From Silene conica (taxonomy: Eukaryota > Streptophyta > Magnoliopsida > Caryophyllales > Caryophyllaceae): DNA of 64,000 nucleotides. Where the stretch lies: the NCBI GenBank assembly GCA_029255685.2, contig CM055314.2, forward strand, positions 44,908,772 to 44,972,771, read 5' to 3'. Within the stretch, counting starts at the first letter, position 1, and the number at the start of each line of letters is the position of its first letter. Both the position numbers and the translations under genes were made by a program. This document shows, piece after piece, positions 43,014 to 54,349 of this stretch. The notes beneath the pieces were generated by a model. That model was given only the letters and a program-made list of their open reading frames with translations, did not search any database and had not been told where the DNA came from.

Positions 43014-43854
43014 TGATACGAATTCTTAGCAAAGAAATCGTCCGCGGAAGCTTCTTGGAATCTTTAAGAACAATCTTGAATGAATTAGTAATTTAGGCAA
43101 TGTATGGAACGATCCTTGATGAATCTTGATTGGTGATGATGATGATGAACGATGAAGATGGACGGTGGTGATGATGGCGTCGTGAATGGTGGTGGTCCGT
43201 CGGTGGTAGGGTGGTGGTTGTTTTATGTAGTTGTGACGGTCTTGTGGTGAATCCCCAAGGTAGAATGATATTTGTTTGCCCTAGACCTATAGGATAAACA
43301 ATGGTGAATTAATCCCTAGACCTATAGTTTGTAATTCGTGCTAATATTTGAAACGCGACAAATACTAACGGTTCGGATCAACACTCGATGAGTCCTTGGA
43401 CTCTTTAAGTATGCCGTAAAAGAAAACTTGTAATTTTTACAACTTTGGATGATTAACTGAATAACAAAGAGAACCATGCGCCTAATAGTAAGGCTACACG
43501 CTCCAAGTCACACGCCTCCCATCTCGTATTCTCATGAGATTAGAAGTCCTAAATCCTATCTAGATGGATTAAATATAATCCTTATTAAAATAAACTACAT
43601 CTTAGGTTATTAAAAAATTAAGTAACTAATCCTAATAACCTTATGATAACTAACTAGCTAGGTAGTAACTAACTTGTAACTAACTTGATTCGTTTCTTGA
43701 TATCACCTTATTAGCCCATGGTCGTAAAGCCGAACGAATCTTTATTAGACAAAATACTAGCCATACGATAATTAATGTTAAAATAGCTAATATAATTTAC
43801 CTAATCGTCGTTCGATCATAATAATGATTTGATGCCCTATCCATATTCGGATCA
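43014..43854 (-). repeat. B1 5' LTR, internally deleted
   Basis: TGATACGAATTC to ATTCGGATCA. PBS complement CTCTGATACCAC adjoins at 43000-43011. Shorter than other B LTRs (841 against ~1100 bp) because of a deletion near 43680, where GTAACTAACTTG joins ATTCGTTTC. Confidence 0.88.
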
Positions 43855-44800
43855 AACAATGCCCATGGGGACGAGGAAACAGCCCAGACGACCAACTTGG
43901 GAAGCGCGTGGAATATGTTAGTAGTATTTTAGTATTAGCTTATTTTACATATTTAATAAGGACTCATGTGTTATAGTCCAATTAGGAGTCTTTTGTAAGA
44001 GTCCTAATACAAATAGGAAGTCCTAAATTAAATAGAAATCCTAGTTGTGATTGGATTCGTAGTCCTAGTAGAATTAGGAATCCTAGTTGTAGGATTTGTA
44101 ATCCTAATAGGATTAGGTTTTCTAGTGTGTGTAGGATTCACAATCCTAATAGAATAAGGAGTCCTACCAGTTTTAGGATTCATAGTTATAGTAGAAGTAG
44201 GAGACTTAATCCTAGTCACACGAGATGTTTGAACTTAAGTATGATTAGGGTTTTCTAGCTAGTATCAATTAAGGTATTCCTACCTTAATTAGAGTAGGAT
44301 TTTCGGCCATTAGACCCTATAAATAGGGTAACCGTGATAATTGTTTAACATTATCCAATTATAAAGTTTATGAATTAAGTTAAGTTTTTACTTACAAAAC
44401 CAATGTATCTGTGTGAGCTTTAAATATAATCGATTGAATATCTATGTGAGCTTGGTCATTATCCTATCCTTCTACAAACATAAATCGTTCATTATATCGT
44501 TCCATCAATCTTTCAAGTATTGGTAGTTGTGCACCCTTACGTCATCAACAACCGTCACCTTGTGAGAAACTCGTTAACCAACGTGAACAATCACCACCAT
44601 CAACCACCGTGCCACGTCACCACCGCCGGACACCACCATCATCATCACTTCGTTCATCGTTCATCCTCATCGTTCATTATTTGTTTTTTTCGTTCTTTAT
44701 TTCATTCTAATTCGTGATATTTCACAAGTTATATTATTCCTCTACAACATCCGTATTTTTGTTGATCGTCTTATTTGATTATCAACACCAATACGCATCA
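43855..44800 (+). repeat. D LTR copy a (5' end missing)
   Basis: Begins at AACAATGCCCATGG, directly after the B1 LTR, and ends ACGCATCA. TATAAATAG at 44318-44326; GTATCTGTGTGAGCTT at 44405-44420; U3 array of AGGANTCCTA-type units 43970-44215. Confidence 0.85.
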
Positions 44801-45802
44801 AATACAGTGTTTAAAATAGCATGGACTAGAATTAAAGAAAGACCATGGGTCAACAATGCCTATGGGGACGAGGAAACAGCCCAGACGACCAACTTGGGAA
44901 GCGTGTGGAATATGTTAGTAGTATTTTAGTATTAGCTTATTTTATATATTTAATAAGGACTCATGTGTTATAGTCCAATTAGGAGTCTTTTGTAAGAGTC
45001 CTAATACAAATAGGAAGTCCTAAATTAAATAGAAATCCTAGTTGTGATAGGATTCGTACCCTAGTAGAATTAGGAATCCTAGTTGTTGTAGGATTTGTAA
45101 TCCTAATAGGATTAGGTTTTCTAGTGTGTGTAGGATTCAGAATCCTAATAGAATAAGGAGTCCTACCAGTTTTAGGATTCATAGTTATAGTAGAAGTAGG
45201 AGACTTAGTCCTAGTCAAACGAGATGTTTGAACTTAAGTAGGATTAGGGTTTTCTAGCTAGTATCAATTAAGGTATTCCTACCTTAATTAGAGTAGGATT
45301 TTCGGCCATTAGACCCTATAAATAGGGCAACCGTGATAATTGTTTGACATTATCCAATTATTAAGTTTATGAATTAAGTTAAGTTTTTACTTACAAAACC
45401 AAAGTATCTGTGTGAGCTTCAAAAATAATCGATTGAGTATCTGTGTGAGCTTGGTCATTATCCTATCCTTCTACGTGAACATAAATCTTTCATTATATCG
45501 TTCCATCAATCTTTCAAGTATTGGTAGCTGTGCACCCTTACGTCATCAACAACCGTCACCTTGTGACAAACTCGTTCACCAACGTGAACAATCACCAGCA
45601 TCAACCACCGTGCCACGTCACCACCGCCGGACACCATCATCATCATCTCTTCGTTCATCGTTCATCATCATCGTTCATTATTTGTTATTTTTCGTTCTTT
45701 ATTTCATTCTAATTCGTGATATTTCACAAGTTATATTATTCCGCTGCAACATCCGTATTTTTGTTGATCGTCTTATTTAATTATCACCACCAATACGCAT
45801 CA
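44801..45802 (+). repeat. D LTR copy b (5' end missing), joined head-to-tail to copy a
   Basis: Starts AATACAGTGTTT, about 80 bp into the LTR (compare 63303), and ends ACGCATCA. TATAAATAG at 45317-45325; GTATCTGTGTGAGCTT at 45404-45419 and 45437-45452. The PBS follows. Confidence 0.85.
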
Positions 45803-45803
45803 A

Positions 45804-45819
45804 ATTTGTATCAGAGCTT
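45804..45819 (+). other. D primer-binding site, slightly degenerate
   Basis: ATTTGTATCAGAGCTT resembles TGGTATCAGAGC with one change and lies directly after the LTR. Confidence 0.65.
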
Positions 45820-45879
45820 CAGCTCTTGGTCTAATTTTTATTAAATCAGGTTCTTGGGAATTTTACTACAATAGTTCTT

Positions 45880-46171
45880 AGAAACTTGCATGTTGAAGCT
45901 ATGGACGAAACCATTGGTCAAAGGGAGAGATTTTTCGTACTAGATGCAAAGTAAATCGGAAATTATGTACCTTACTTGATTATTGATAGCGGTTCATGTA
46001 CTAACCTAATGTCCGCAGAAGCAGTTGAGAAGCTACAATTACCCAAAGTCGATAAAAAACAGCCCTACAAGTTATATTGGCTCGATGGGGAAGATGGAAT
46101 CAAGGTAGAAAAATAAGTATTGGTCACTTTCAAGATCGGACCCTATGAAGACGAGGTTTGGTGTGACGTTG
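45880..46171 (+). pseudogene. D protease, first part
   Basis: Encodes RCKV, IDSGSCTNLMSAEAVEKL (protease active site, near 45985), YKLYWLDGEDG and a stop (TAA near 46115) where related elements continue, then IGPYEDEVWCDV up to the B2 insertion. Homologous to TRG-1 residues 380-470. Confidence 0.8.
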
Positions 46172-47267
46172 TGATACGAATTCTTGAGCAAAGAAATCGT
46201 CCGCGGAAGCTTCTTGTAATCTTTAAGAACAATATTGAATGAATTAGCAATTTAGGTAATGTATGGAACGATCTTTCTTGAATCTTGATTGATAATGAAC
46301 GATGAATGATGAAGATGGTCGGTGATGATGTCGTTGATGGTGGTAGTCCGTCGATAGTGTTGGTGGTGATGGTTGTTTTTGTAGTTGTGACGGTCTTGAG
46401 GTGAATGCCCAAGGTAGAAGGATATTTGTTTGCCCTAGACCTATAGTTCAAACAATGGTGATTTACTCCCTAGACCTATAGTTTGTAAATCTTGTCAATA
46501 CTTGAAACGCGACGAAGTACCAACGGTTCGGATCAACACTCGATGAGTCCTTGGATTCTTTAAGTATGCCTTAAAATAAAACTTGTAAATTGTTATAACT
46601 TTGATTGAATAATTAACTAATAAGAAGAACCATGTGCCCTATATATAGGTAAAACACACGTCCAAAACAAGCACAACCACACGACTCACACGCCTCCTAT
46701 CTCCTTGTGAGATTAGATGTCCTAAACTATATCTAGATGGATTAAATATAATCCTTATGAAACAAACCCTATCTTTGGAATTAAAAGAATTAAATAGCTA
46801 ATCCTAATAATCCTAGGATAACAAATAAGATAGTTATTAGTTTGTAACAACCTTGCAACAAACTCCTAACTACCTTAACAAACTAACAAACCATAACAAA
46901 CTTATAACAAACTTTCCTAACAACCTTAACAAAGTTTTTAAAGATAAAAATAACATAGTAATTAAAGATACTCCAAAATCTATTTGGAGCCCAGGAATTT
47001 CGTGTCCCATGAGTAGCCACACGGTCCTTGGGATCCTTGCCCAAACGCCTAGCCGTGACCTTCACACGGTGGTCCATCCACCTAGCCCTTCTTTGTCGTG
47101 CCTTGCCCTTCATAATTATCTCGTTAGCCCACGGTAGTAACATCCAACGAATCTTTACTAGCCCATATACTAACCATAGAATGAATAAGGAGAACATGGC
47201 TAGCATCACTTGTTCCTTCCAATCCCAAATACAAAAATAAGATCGAACCCTACCCATAGTCGGATCA
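46172..47267 (-). repeat. B2 3' LTR
   Basis: TGATACGAATTCTTGAGC to CATAGTCGGATCA, 1096 bp. Very similar to 53038-54134. Confidence 0.92.
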
Positions 47268-48571
47268 TCCCCTCCTCCTTGAGAGAGAATTGACCTCAAT
47301 TCTTGATGTTTAGTGCTCAAGAAATTTTGATCCTGTGATATACTTCCTGCACATAGGAATAAAGATCGATCTACTACGAGAACCCTCTTGTGACCGCGAC
47401 CCTCAGCACCCTCAGGCGACATCACTTCCCCCTTCTCCTTAAAATCTCGACCCTCCTCCTTAAGCAATTGCCCTATACTTAGCCCCAATGGTTTTGGACT
47501 AACAATCATGCCTAGGCTGCCCCTTGCTTCACGGTTCTTGGCCCGCATCAAGGCTATCTCCTGCAATCTCACGCTCAACTCCTCCATGCCTAAGGTTACC
47601 GCCTTAGGTTCAACCGCCCCTCGGTCAATCGTGAACCCTACCGAGCTTACTACTACCTCCTTACCTCCTAACTTGACTAGATCAGTCCCTTACCCCGTGC
47701 TCACCTCCTTGGCCTCTACTCCCTTGCTTAAATCAACCACTATTTCCTCTCCTACCTCCTCATCATCCCTCGCTATTGCAAAGACGGAAGTATTGAGTTG
47801 AGTATTCTTTCCCGAGCTGGCTTTCATTAAACCTACATCTTTGGGGCTCATAGGTTTAAGGATAATTCTTTTCCCCTTATCCATAAGTTCATACTCATTC
47901 ACCCTCCCTCTATGTAAGACATCCCGATCAAATTGCCAAGGACGTCCTAGAAGAATGTGACAATCATCCATAGGTACCACATCACATAGCACCTCATCTT
48001 TATATGAACCCATGGCTAAGTTCACCTTCACTTGTTTCGTAACCCTAACTTTGTTTGCATCTCCCAGCCAATGTAAGGCATATGGTTTTGGGTGTTTAAT
48101 TGTAGTTAAGGCTAACTTAGACACCATCTCCTCCGAGGCTACATTGGTGCAACTACCCCCATCAATGATCATGCTACACAATTTATCCTTCACAAGACAC
48201 TTGGTGTGGAAGATATGATCCCTTTGCTCCGCCACAATGGGTGTAGGTTGGACTTGCAACGCCCTAAGCACTAAGGTAGATGTATTTGGTGCTTCGAAAG
48301 GCTCGTCTTTCTCCCCTTCACGCTCACCAAAACCGCCCAACATCTCATCCTCCTCCTCGGACTCCTCTTCCTCCCCTACTAGATTTAAACAAGTTAATGC
48401 CTCCCTCATCGTCACAACCCTTTTATTAGGGCAAGCATTCTTGAAGTGTCCAAACCCTTGACACTTAAAGCATCTTACCTTCGATAGGCTGATTTCACTT
48501 GGTGTTGGAGTTGGAGTAGATTTGGATTGTGTTGTCCCGCTCGCACCCACCTTCCCTGCGCCACTTTCCAT
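46883..48571 (-). pseudogene. B2 gag-protease-hydrophobic tail, one in-frame stop
   Basis: Minus strand, single frame: CCHC knuckle CFKCQGFGHFKNAC, acidic EEEESEEEDE, protease MIIDGGSCTNVASEEMV and HILLGRPWQFDRDVLHRGR, then a stop (TAA, 47690-47692). The same frame continues with a linker, LSTKHQELRSIL across the PPT, and into the LTR with MLAMFSLFILWLVYGLV and LLPWANEI, ending at 46883. The single stop is the only break in this part. B3 interrupts the upstream Gag at 48621. Confidence 0.85.
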
Positions 48572-48625
48572 GCCCGAATTAGGGTTTGATTTCGAAGTCT
48601 CTCCTTTGCCCCTTCACTCGAACGT

Positions 48626-49734
48626 TGATACGAAATCTTAGCAAAGAAATCGTCCGCGGAAGCTTTCTTGGAAATCTTGAGAACAATCTTGAATGAATTA
48701 ATAAAATAGGCAAAGTATGGAACGATCTTGAAACAATCTTGATGAATAATGAATGATGAATGATGAACGTTGATCGTGGTGGTGGTCGGCGTCGTTTGTG
48801 GTGGTGAATGGTCCGTCGTTTGGTGGTGGTGGTTTGTATTTGTGACGGTCTTGAGGTGAATCCCAAGGTAGAAGGATATTTGTTTGCCCTAGACCTATAG
48901 GATAAACAATGGTGAATTACTCCCTAGACCTATAGTTTGTAATTCGTGTCAATATTTGAAACGCGACAAATACCAACGGTTCGGATCAACATTCGATGAG
49001 TCCTTGAGATTTCTTTAAGAATGCCTTAAACGAAAACTTGTAAATTTTGATTGATTGAATAATTAACTGTCTAACAAAAGAAGACAATGTGCCTATTTAT
49101 AGTAAGGTCACACGCCTAGCATCACACGCCTCCCAAGAGTTCGGATTCTGGAATCCGTCTTCGAATATGAGTCCTAAAACCTATCTTAATGGATTAAATA
49201 TAATCCTTATTAAATATAAACTATATCTAGGTTGTTAAAGAATTAAATAACTAAACCTAACAACCCTAGGATAACTAATTAGGAAATAACTAATTTGTAA
49301 CGAACTTGTAACAAACTAGTAACCACCTAACAACCTAGTACCAAACTATAACAAACTAAATAACAAACTTAACTAATTTAGTAACTAACTAAATTAACAA
49401 ACTTAAAAAAATAACATAAAAATTAAATATACATAGATTTGGAGTCCAACTTCTTGGAAGTACCCGAGTGCACACTCGTTTCTTGGGATCCGTGCCCAAG
49501 TACCCCGACGTGGCCCACACGCCCCTTCGGTAGTTCGTCCACCATAGTCCAACCCATCCTTGTCTTGCGACGATTCTTGTTATAACCTTATTAGCCCATG
49601 GTTGCAAAGCCCAGCGAATCTTTACTAAGCAATATACTAGCCATACGATGATTAATGATAAAATAGCTAACATAAATTGCCTTATCGATCTTTGATCATA
49701 GTGACGATTTGATACCATATCCATAATCGGATCA
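48626..49734 (-). repeat. B3 3' LTR
   Basis: TGATACGAAATC to ATAATCGGATCA, 1109 bp. Confidence 0.88.
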
Positions 49735-51133
49735 TCCCCTCCTCCTTTAAAGAGAATTGTCCTCAATTCTTGATGTTTAGAGCTCAAAAACCTATGATCC
49801 CGGGACATATTTCCTGCACAAATGATTAAAGATTGATTCGTTAAGGAAATCCTCTTGTGGCCGGGCCTCTTAGCACCTTCCCGCGACACCACCATGGTTC
49901 CCTCTTCCTTGGACTCGTGAACATGCTCCTTCACATAAGGTTCAAGGTTTAGTTTGATTGATAGGATAACACCCTCCTCGACCAAAGACCTCCTCTCCTC
50001 ACGTCCTATGCCACGCACCAAGGCTACACCTCGCAACAACTCACTCACTTGCCCGAAACGAGATGCGCTCACCTCTACCTCCCGCACACCAATGCTAACC
50101 ACCGGTTCCACCGTGCTTACTATCACGCCCTTACCTCCTCTCATGGTTGATTCAACCCCTAACACCTCAGCCTTTACCGAGTCTATGGACTCCAATGGTT
50201 TGGACTTCCTGTGTTCAATAAACCTCTGTATATAGCCATCATTCGCAATTAAAGTATACTCCCCACCATAAGTCCTTACCCCACACATGAACTTATCTAG
50301 GTACGACTCTAAGGTAGATCTGTATGTTTTCTCCCTCAATACTGGTTTGGGCCGTTTGAATTTGGAATGGACCAGATCTAAGGACCAATGTTTCAATCCG
50401 CCACTTATCGTCTTAGTCCTCACACGCAACTCCTTGGTCTTGTTTATTCTATCAATAGTTGGAATAGGAAGTGCAGCCCTAGGAACTAAGTCTAGTGGGT
50501 GTTCTAACTCCTCTTTAGAATCCAAAGCATCTAACTTTTTGCCCCCCCCCCCTCTATGGCTCGTGCTCCCTTTCCTTCACTCGCAAACACTGTGCGTTTT
50601 GCCTCCTCTCGCTTCTTGGTAGTCATCTCCAATACGGCTTGGGGGGTCATAGGTTTTAGTATGATGTTCTTACCCTTATCCCTCAACACGTATTCATTGA
50701 CTCTCCCTCTATGTACTACGTCCCTATCGAACTGCCATGGACGCCCTAGAAGTACGTGACATGCAACCATAGGTATTACATCACATAGAATATCGTCTTG
50801 GTATGATCCCATGGTAATCCCTACCCTAACCTGCCTTGTTTCTCTTATAACACTCCCATCATCTAACCAATGTAACGAATATGGGTTTGGGTGTGTGGTT
50901 GTAGTCAAGGCTAATTTGGAAACCATCTCCTCCGATGCTATGTTGGCCCAACTACCCCCATCTATGATCACGCTGCACCACTTGTCCCTAACTTGACACT
51001 TGGTGTGAAAAATTTGTGTTCTTTGATTGGTTGAGATTGAGTCAGTTTGAACTTGTAGGTTTCTAAGCATTAGGTTTCTTGGTAATTGTAACGGAACCCT
51101 AACTTTGGTCTCCCCTTCGAATCTCGCGTCCTC
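49389..51133 (-). pseudogene. B3 protease and C-terminal region, frame broken at a poly-C tract
   Basis: Upstream frame (to 50531): NLQVQTDSIS, FHTKCQVRDKWC, protease IIDGGSWANIASEEMV (Trp where relatives have Cys), HVLLGRPWQFDRDVVHRGR. At 50542-50552 eleven C (G on the coding strand) coincide with a change of frame. The downstream frame (50525-49389) has a linker found only here (DRINKTKELRV, YLDKFMCGV), then SSKHQELRTIL and the LTR-encoded FMLAILSLIIVWLVYCLV, ALQPWANKV. Length change in the homopolymer is the likely cause. Confidence 0.8.
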
Positions 51134-51202
51134 CATACTACCTACCTTCGTGGATCGTCTTGTAGATAAAGAAATCAAGAGCCGAAGCTCTGATACCACT
51201 GA

Positions 51203-52319
51203 TGATACGAATTCTTAGCAAAGAAATCGTCCGCGGAAGCTTTCATGGAAATCTTGAGAACAATCTTGAATGAATTAATAAAATAGGCAAAGTATGGAAC
51301 GATCTTGAAACAATCTTGATGAATAATGAATGATGAATGATGAATGTTGATCGTGGTGGTGGTCGGCGTCGTTTATGGTGGTGAATGGTCCGTCGTTTGG
51401 TGGTGGTGGTTTGTATTTGTGACGGTCTTGAGGTGAATCCCCAAGGTAGATGGATATTTGTTTGCCCTAGACCTATAGGATAAACAATGGTGAATTACTC
51501 CCTAGACTTATAGTTTGTAATTCGTGTCAATATTTGAAACGCGACAAATACCAACGGTTCAGATCAACACTCGATGAGTCCTTGATATTTCTTTAAGAAT
51601 GCCTTAAACGAAAACTTGTAAATTTTGATTGATTGAATAATTAACTGTCTAACAAAAGAAGACAATGTGCCTATTTATAGTAAGGTCACACGCCTAGCAT
51701 CACACGCCTCCCAAGAGTTCGGATTCTTGAATTCGTCTTCGAATAGGAGTCCTAAAACCTATCTTAATGGATTAAATATAATCCTTATTAAATCTAAACT
51801 ATATCTAGGTTGTTAAAGAATTAAATAATTAACACTAACAACCCTAGGATAACTAATTAGGAAATAACTAATTTGTAACAAACTTGTAACAAAATAGTAA
51901 CCACCTAACAACCTAGTAACAAACTATAACAAACTAAATAACAAACTTAACTAATTTAGTAACTAACTAAATTAACAAACTTAATAAAAATAACCTAAAA
52001 ATTAAATATACTCCAATATAGATTTGGAGTCCAAGTTCTTGGAAGTACCCGAGTGCACACTCGGTTCTTGGGATCCGTGCCCAAGTACCCCGACGTGGCC
52101 CACACGCCCCTTCGGTAGTTCGTCCACCATAGTCCAACCCATCCTTGTCTTGCGACGATCTTTGTTATAACCTTATTAGCCCATGGTTGCAAAGCCCAGC
52201 GAATCTTTACTAAGCAATATACTAGCCATACGATGATTAATGATAAAATAGCTAACATAAATTGCCTTATCGATCTTTGATCATAGTGACGATTTGATAC
52301 CCTATCCATAATCGGATCA
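51203..52319 (-). repeat. B3 5' LTR
   Basis: 1117 bp, nearly the same as 48626-49734. Ends CGGATCA. Confidence 0.88.
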
Positions 52320-52419
52320 CACGTCCCCACATGGGATTTCCTCCGAACATGTTCTTGCTTTGTGCTTCCACCCTCAAACACAAACTCGTTAGAGTATCAA
52401 AATCAGAATAAATTTGAAG

Positions 52420-52984
52420 TTACACAGGATTAGCAATATTTTTGTTTAACCCTCGCAAGAACCTCGCCATCTTTTGTTTTTGATTCTCCTCCACTTCTCC
52501 CATTAAAGTAAGATTTTCAAATTCATCCAAGTACTCACTCACCGACATCTTGCCTTGCACAAGATTAGAAATCTTACGAAATAAAGCAAGTTTATAAGTT
52601 GTGGGTACATACCGTTTTATTAATCTTTTCTTTAAACCATCCCAAGAACAGATTTTGTCTTTCCCGGCCCTAGCCCTTTGAGCCTTGAGACTATCAAACC
52701 ATAAGGATGTGCCTTTGCTTAATCTTAGAATTGCGTACTTGGACATCTTACGATCATCTAACTCCTTGAATTCAAACATACGATCCATATTCCTCTCCCA
52801 TTCAAGGTATTCTTCAGGGTCGGTCCCTCCTTCAAACTCGGGTAACTCCGTTACCTTGAATTCGTCCACTGCTCGAATTGGCTCCCTTCGTGGTTGCCAA
52901 CGGTTTTCGTTGTTAGTAACATGTTCCAGTGTCTTCTTCAAACTATCCAAGAATCTTGGATCTTCAAAATTCATGTTGCCCGAA
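52420..52984 (-). pseudogene. B2 Gag, N-terminal part
   Basis: Likely start MNFEDPRFLDSLKKTLEHV (about 52974). Then ELPEFEGGTDPEEYLEW, MFEFKELDDRKMSKYAIL, LWFDSLKAQRARAGKD, KKRLIKRYVPTTYKLAL, VSEYLDEFENLTLMGE and RFLRGLNKNIANPV, then a TAA at 52420-52422 where B1 has Glu. Classic Ty3-type Gag core without the knuckle, which lies beyond B3. Confidence 0.87.
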
Positions 52985-53037
52985 TGGATTTTCTTGAAAC
53001 AAATAGAATTCAAGAGCCGAAGCTCTAATACCACTAA

Positions 53038-54134
53038 TGATACGAATTCTTGAGCAAAGAAATCGTCCGCGGAAGCTTCTTGTAATCTTTAAGAATAATC
53101 TTGAATGAATTAGCAATTTAGGGTAATGTATGGAACGAGCTTTCTTGAATCTTGATTGATAATGAACGATGAATGATGAAGATGGTCGGTGATGATGTCG
53201 TTGATGGTGGTGGTCCGTCGATGGTGTTGGTGGTGATGGTTGTTTTTGTAGTTGTGACGGTCTTGAGGTGAATCCCCAAGGTAGAAGGATATTTGTTTGC
53301 CCTAGACCTATAGTTCAAACAATGGTGATTTACTCCCTAGACCTATAGTTTGTAAATCTTGTCAATACTTGAAACGCGACGAAGTACCAACGGTTCGGAT
53401 CAACACTCGATGAGTCCTTGGATTCTTTAAGTATGCCTTAAAAGAAAACTTGTAAATTGTTATAACTTTGATTGAATAATTAACTAACAAGAAGAACCAT
53501 GTGCCCTATATATAGGTAAAACACACGTCCAAAACAAGCACAACCACATGACTCACACGCCTCCTATCTCCTTGTGAGATTAGAAGTCCTAAACTATATC
53601 TAGATGGATTAAATATAATCCTTATTAAACAAACCCTATCTTAGGAATTAAAAGAATTAAATAGCTAATCCTAATAATCTTAGGATAACAAAAAAGATAG
53701 TAATTAGTTTGTAACAACCTTGCAACAAACTCCTAACTACCTTAACAAACTAACAAACCATAACAAACTTATAACAAACTTTCCTAACAACCTTAACTAA
53801 CTTTTTAAACATAAAAATAACATAGTAATTAAAGATACTCTAAAATCTATTTGGAGCCCAGGAATTTCGTGACCCATGAGTAGCCAAACGGTCCTTGGGA
53901 TCCGTGCCCAAACGCATAGCCGTGACCTTCACACGGTGGTCCATCCACCTAGCCCTTCTTTGTCGTGCCTTGCCCTTCATCATTATCTCGTTAGCCCACG
54001 GTAGTAACATCCAACGAATCTTTACTAGCCCATATACTAACCGTAGAATGAATAAGGAGAACATGGCTAGCATCACTTGTTCCTTCCAATCCCAAATACA
54101 AAAATAAGATCGAACCCTACCCATATTCGGATTA
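53038..54134 (-). repeat. B2 5' LTR
   Basis: 1097 bp, TGATACGAATTCTTGAGC to CATATTCGGATTA. CA end mutated to TA. Confidence 0.92.
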
Positions 54135-54139
54135 CGTTG

Positions 54140-54349
54140 TTCCCATGAGTGCAAGTCATATCTTACTAGGGAGACCATGGCAGTTTGATCGAAAGGTTAA
54201 ACATAATGGGAGATCTAATGTTTATAGTGTACCAATGGGAGAACAAACTTACCACCTACAACCATGGAGGTTTTAATGGAGGCTAAGAAGGTGGAGGAGG
54301 CAATTGCAAATGGAAAGCCAACGTATATGGAAGTGGTACGTGATGTAGG
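54140..54349 (+). pseudogene. D protease, second part
   Basis: Continues the D gene after B2: VPMSASHILLGRPWQFDRKVKHNG, then SVPMGEQTYHLQPWRF and a stop. In another frame MEVLMEAKKVEEAIANGK joins across CO-2 with the sequence at 62450, so D carries a frameshift near 54265. Confidence 0.78.

Larger units (their letters stand above)
10661..43854 (-). mobile_element. B1: minus-strand gag-protease-only LTR element, heavily interrupted
   Basis: Own pieces: truncated left (3') LTR 10661-11114; internal 11115-11967, 38077-38507, 39562-39625 and 42338-43013; right (5') LTR 43014-43854. In sense orientation the LTR starts TGATCCGAATATGG and ends GAATTCGTATCA. The PBS complement is at about 42998-43013 and the PPT complement (tcccctccttcttt) at 11115-11128. 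Removing the inserts restores the gene order seen in B2. The left LTR lost its outer part at the E junction and the right LTR has an internal deletion near 43680, so the element is old. No RT or integrase. Confidence 0.85.
48626..52319 (-). mobile_element. B3: B-family element lacking gag, nested in B2
   Basis: LTRs 48626-49734 and 51203-52319. Flanks AACGT (48621-48625) and CACGT (52320-52324) fit a 5-bp TSD with one change. PBS complement at 51187-51202. The 1.47-kb interior holds protease and C-terminal region only; the PBS lies almost next to the protease, so gag is deleted. Confidence 0.88.
46172..54134 (-). mobile_element. B2: gag-protease-only LTR element with B3 inside, TSD CGTTG
   Basis: LTRs 46172-47267 and 53038-54134, TSD CGTTG at 46167-46171 and 54135-54139. 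The last two LTR bases at the right border are TA instead of CA. PBS complement at 53021-53037; PPT complement from 47268. Inserted into the D protease gene. Gene order in sense: gag N-terminus, [B3], zinc knuckle, protease, C-terminal region, hydrophobic segment in the LTR. No RT or integrase. Confidence 0.92.

Noticed and set aside
44028..44219. Minus-strand Thr/Asn/Pro/Arg-rich ORFs in D LTRs (also near 44979-45218 and 63537-63752)
   Set aside because: They are artefacts of the ~24-bp U3 repeat, which is a multiple of three and so stays open by chance.
48621..52324. A perfect TSD for B3
   Set aside because: The flanks AACGT and CACGT differ at one base; I treat it as a TSD with a later mutation, not as exact.
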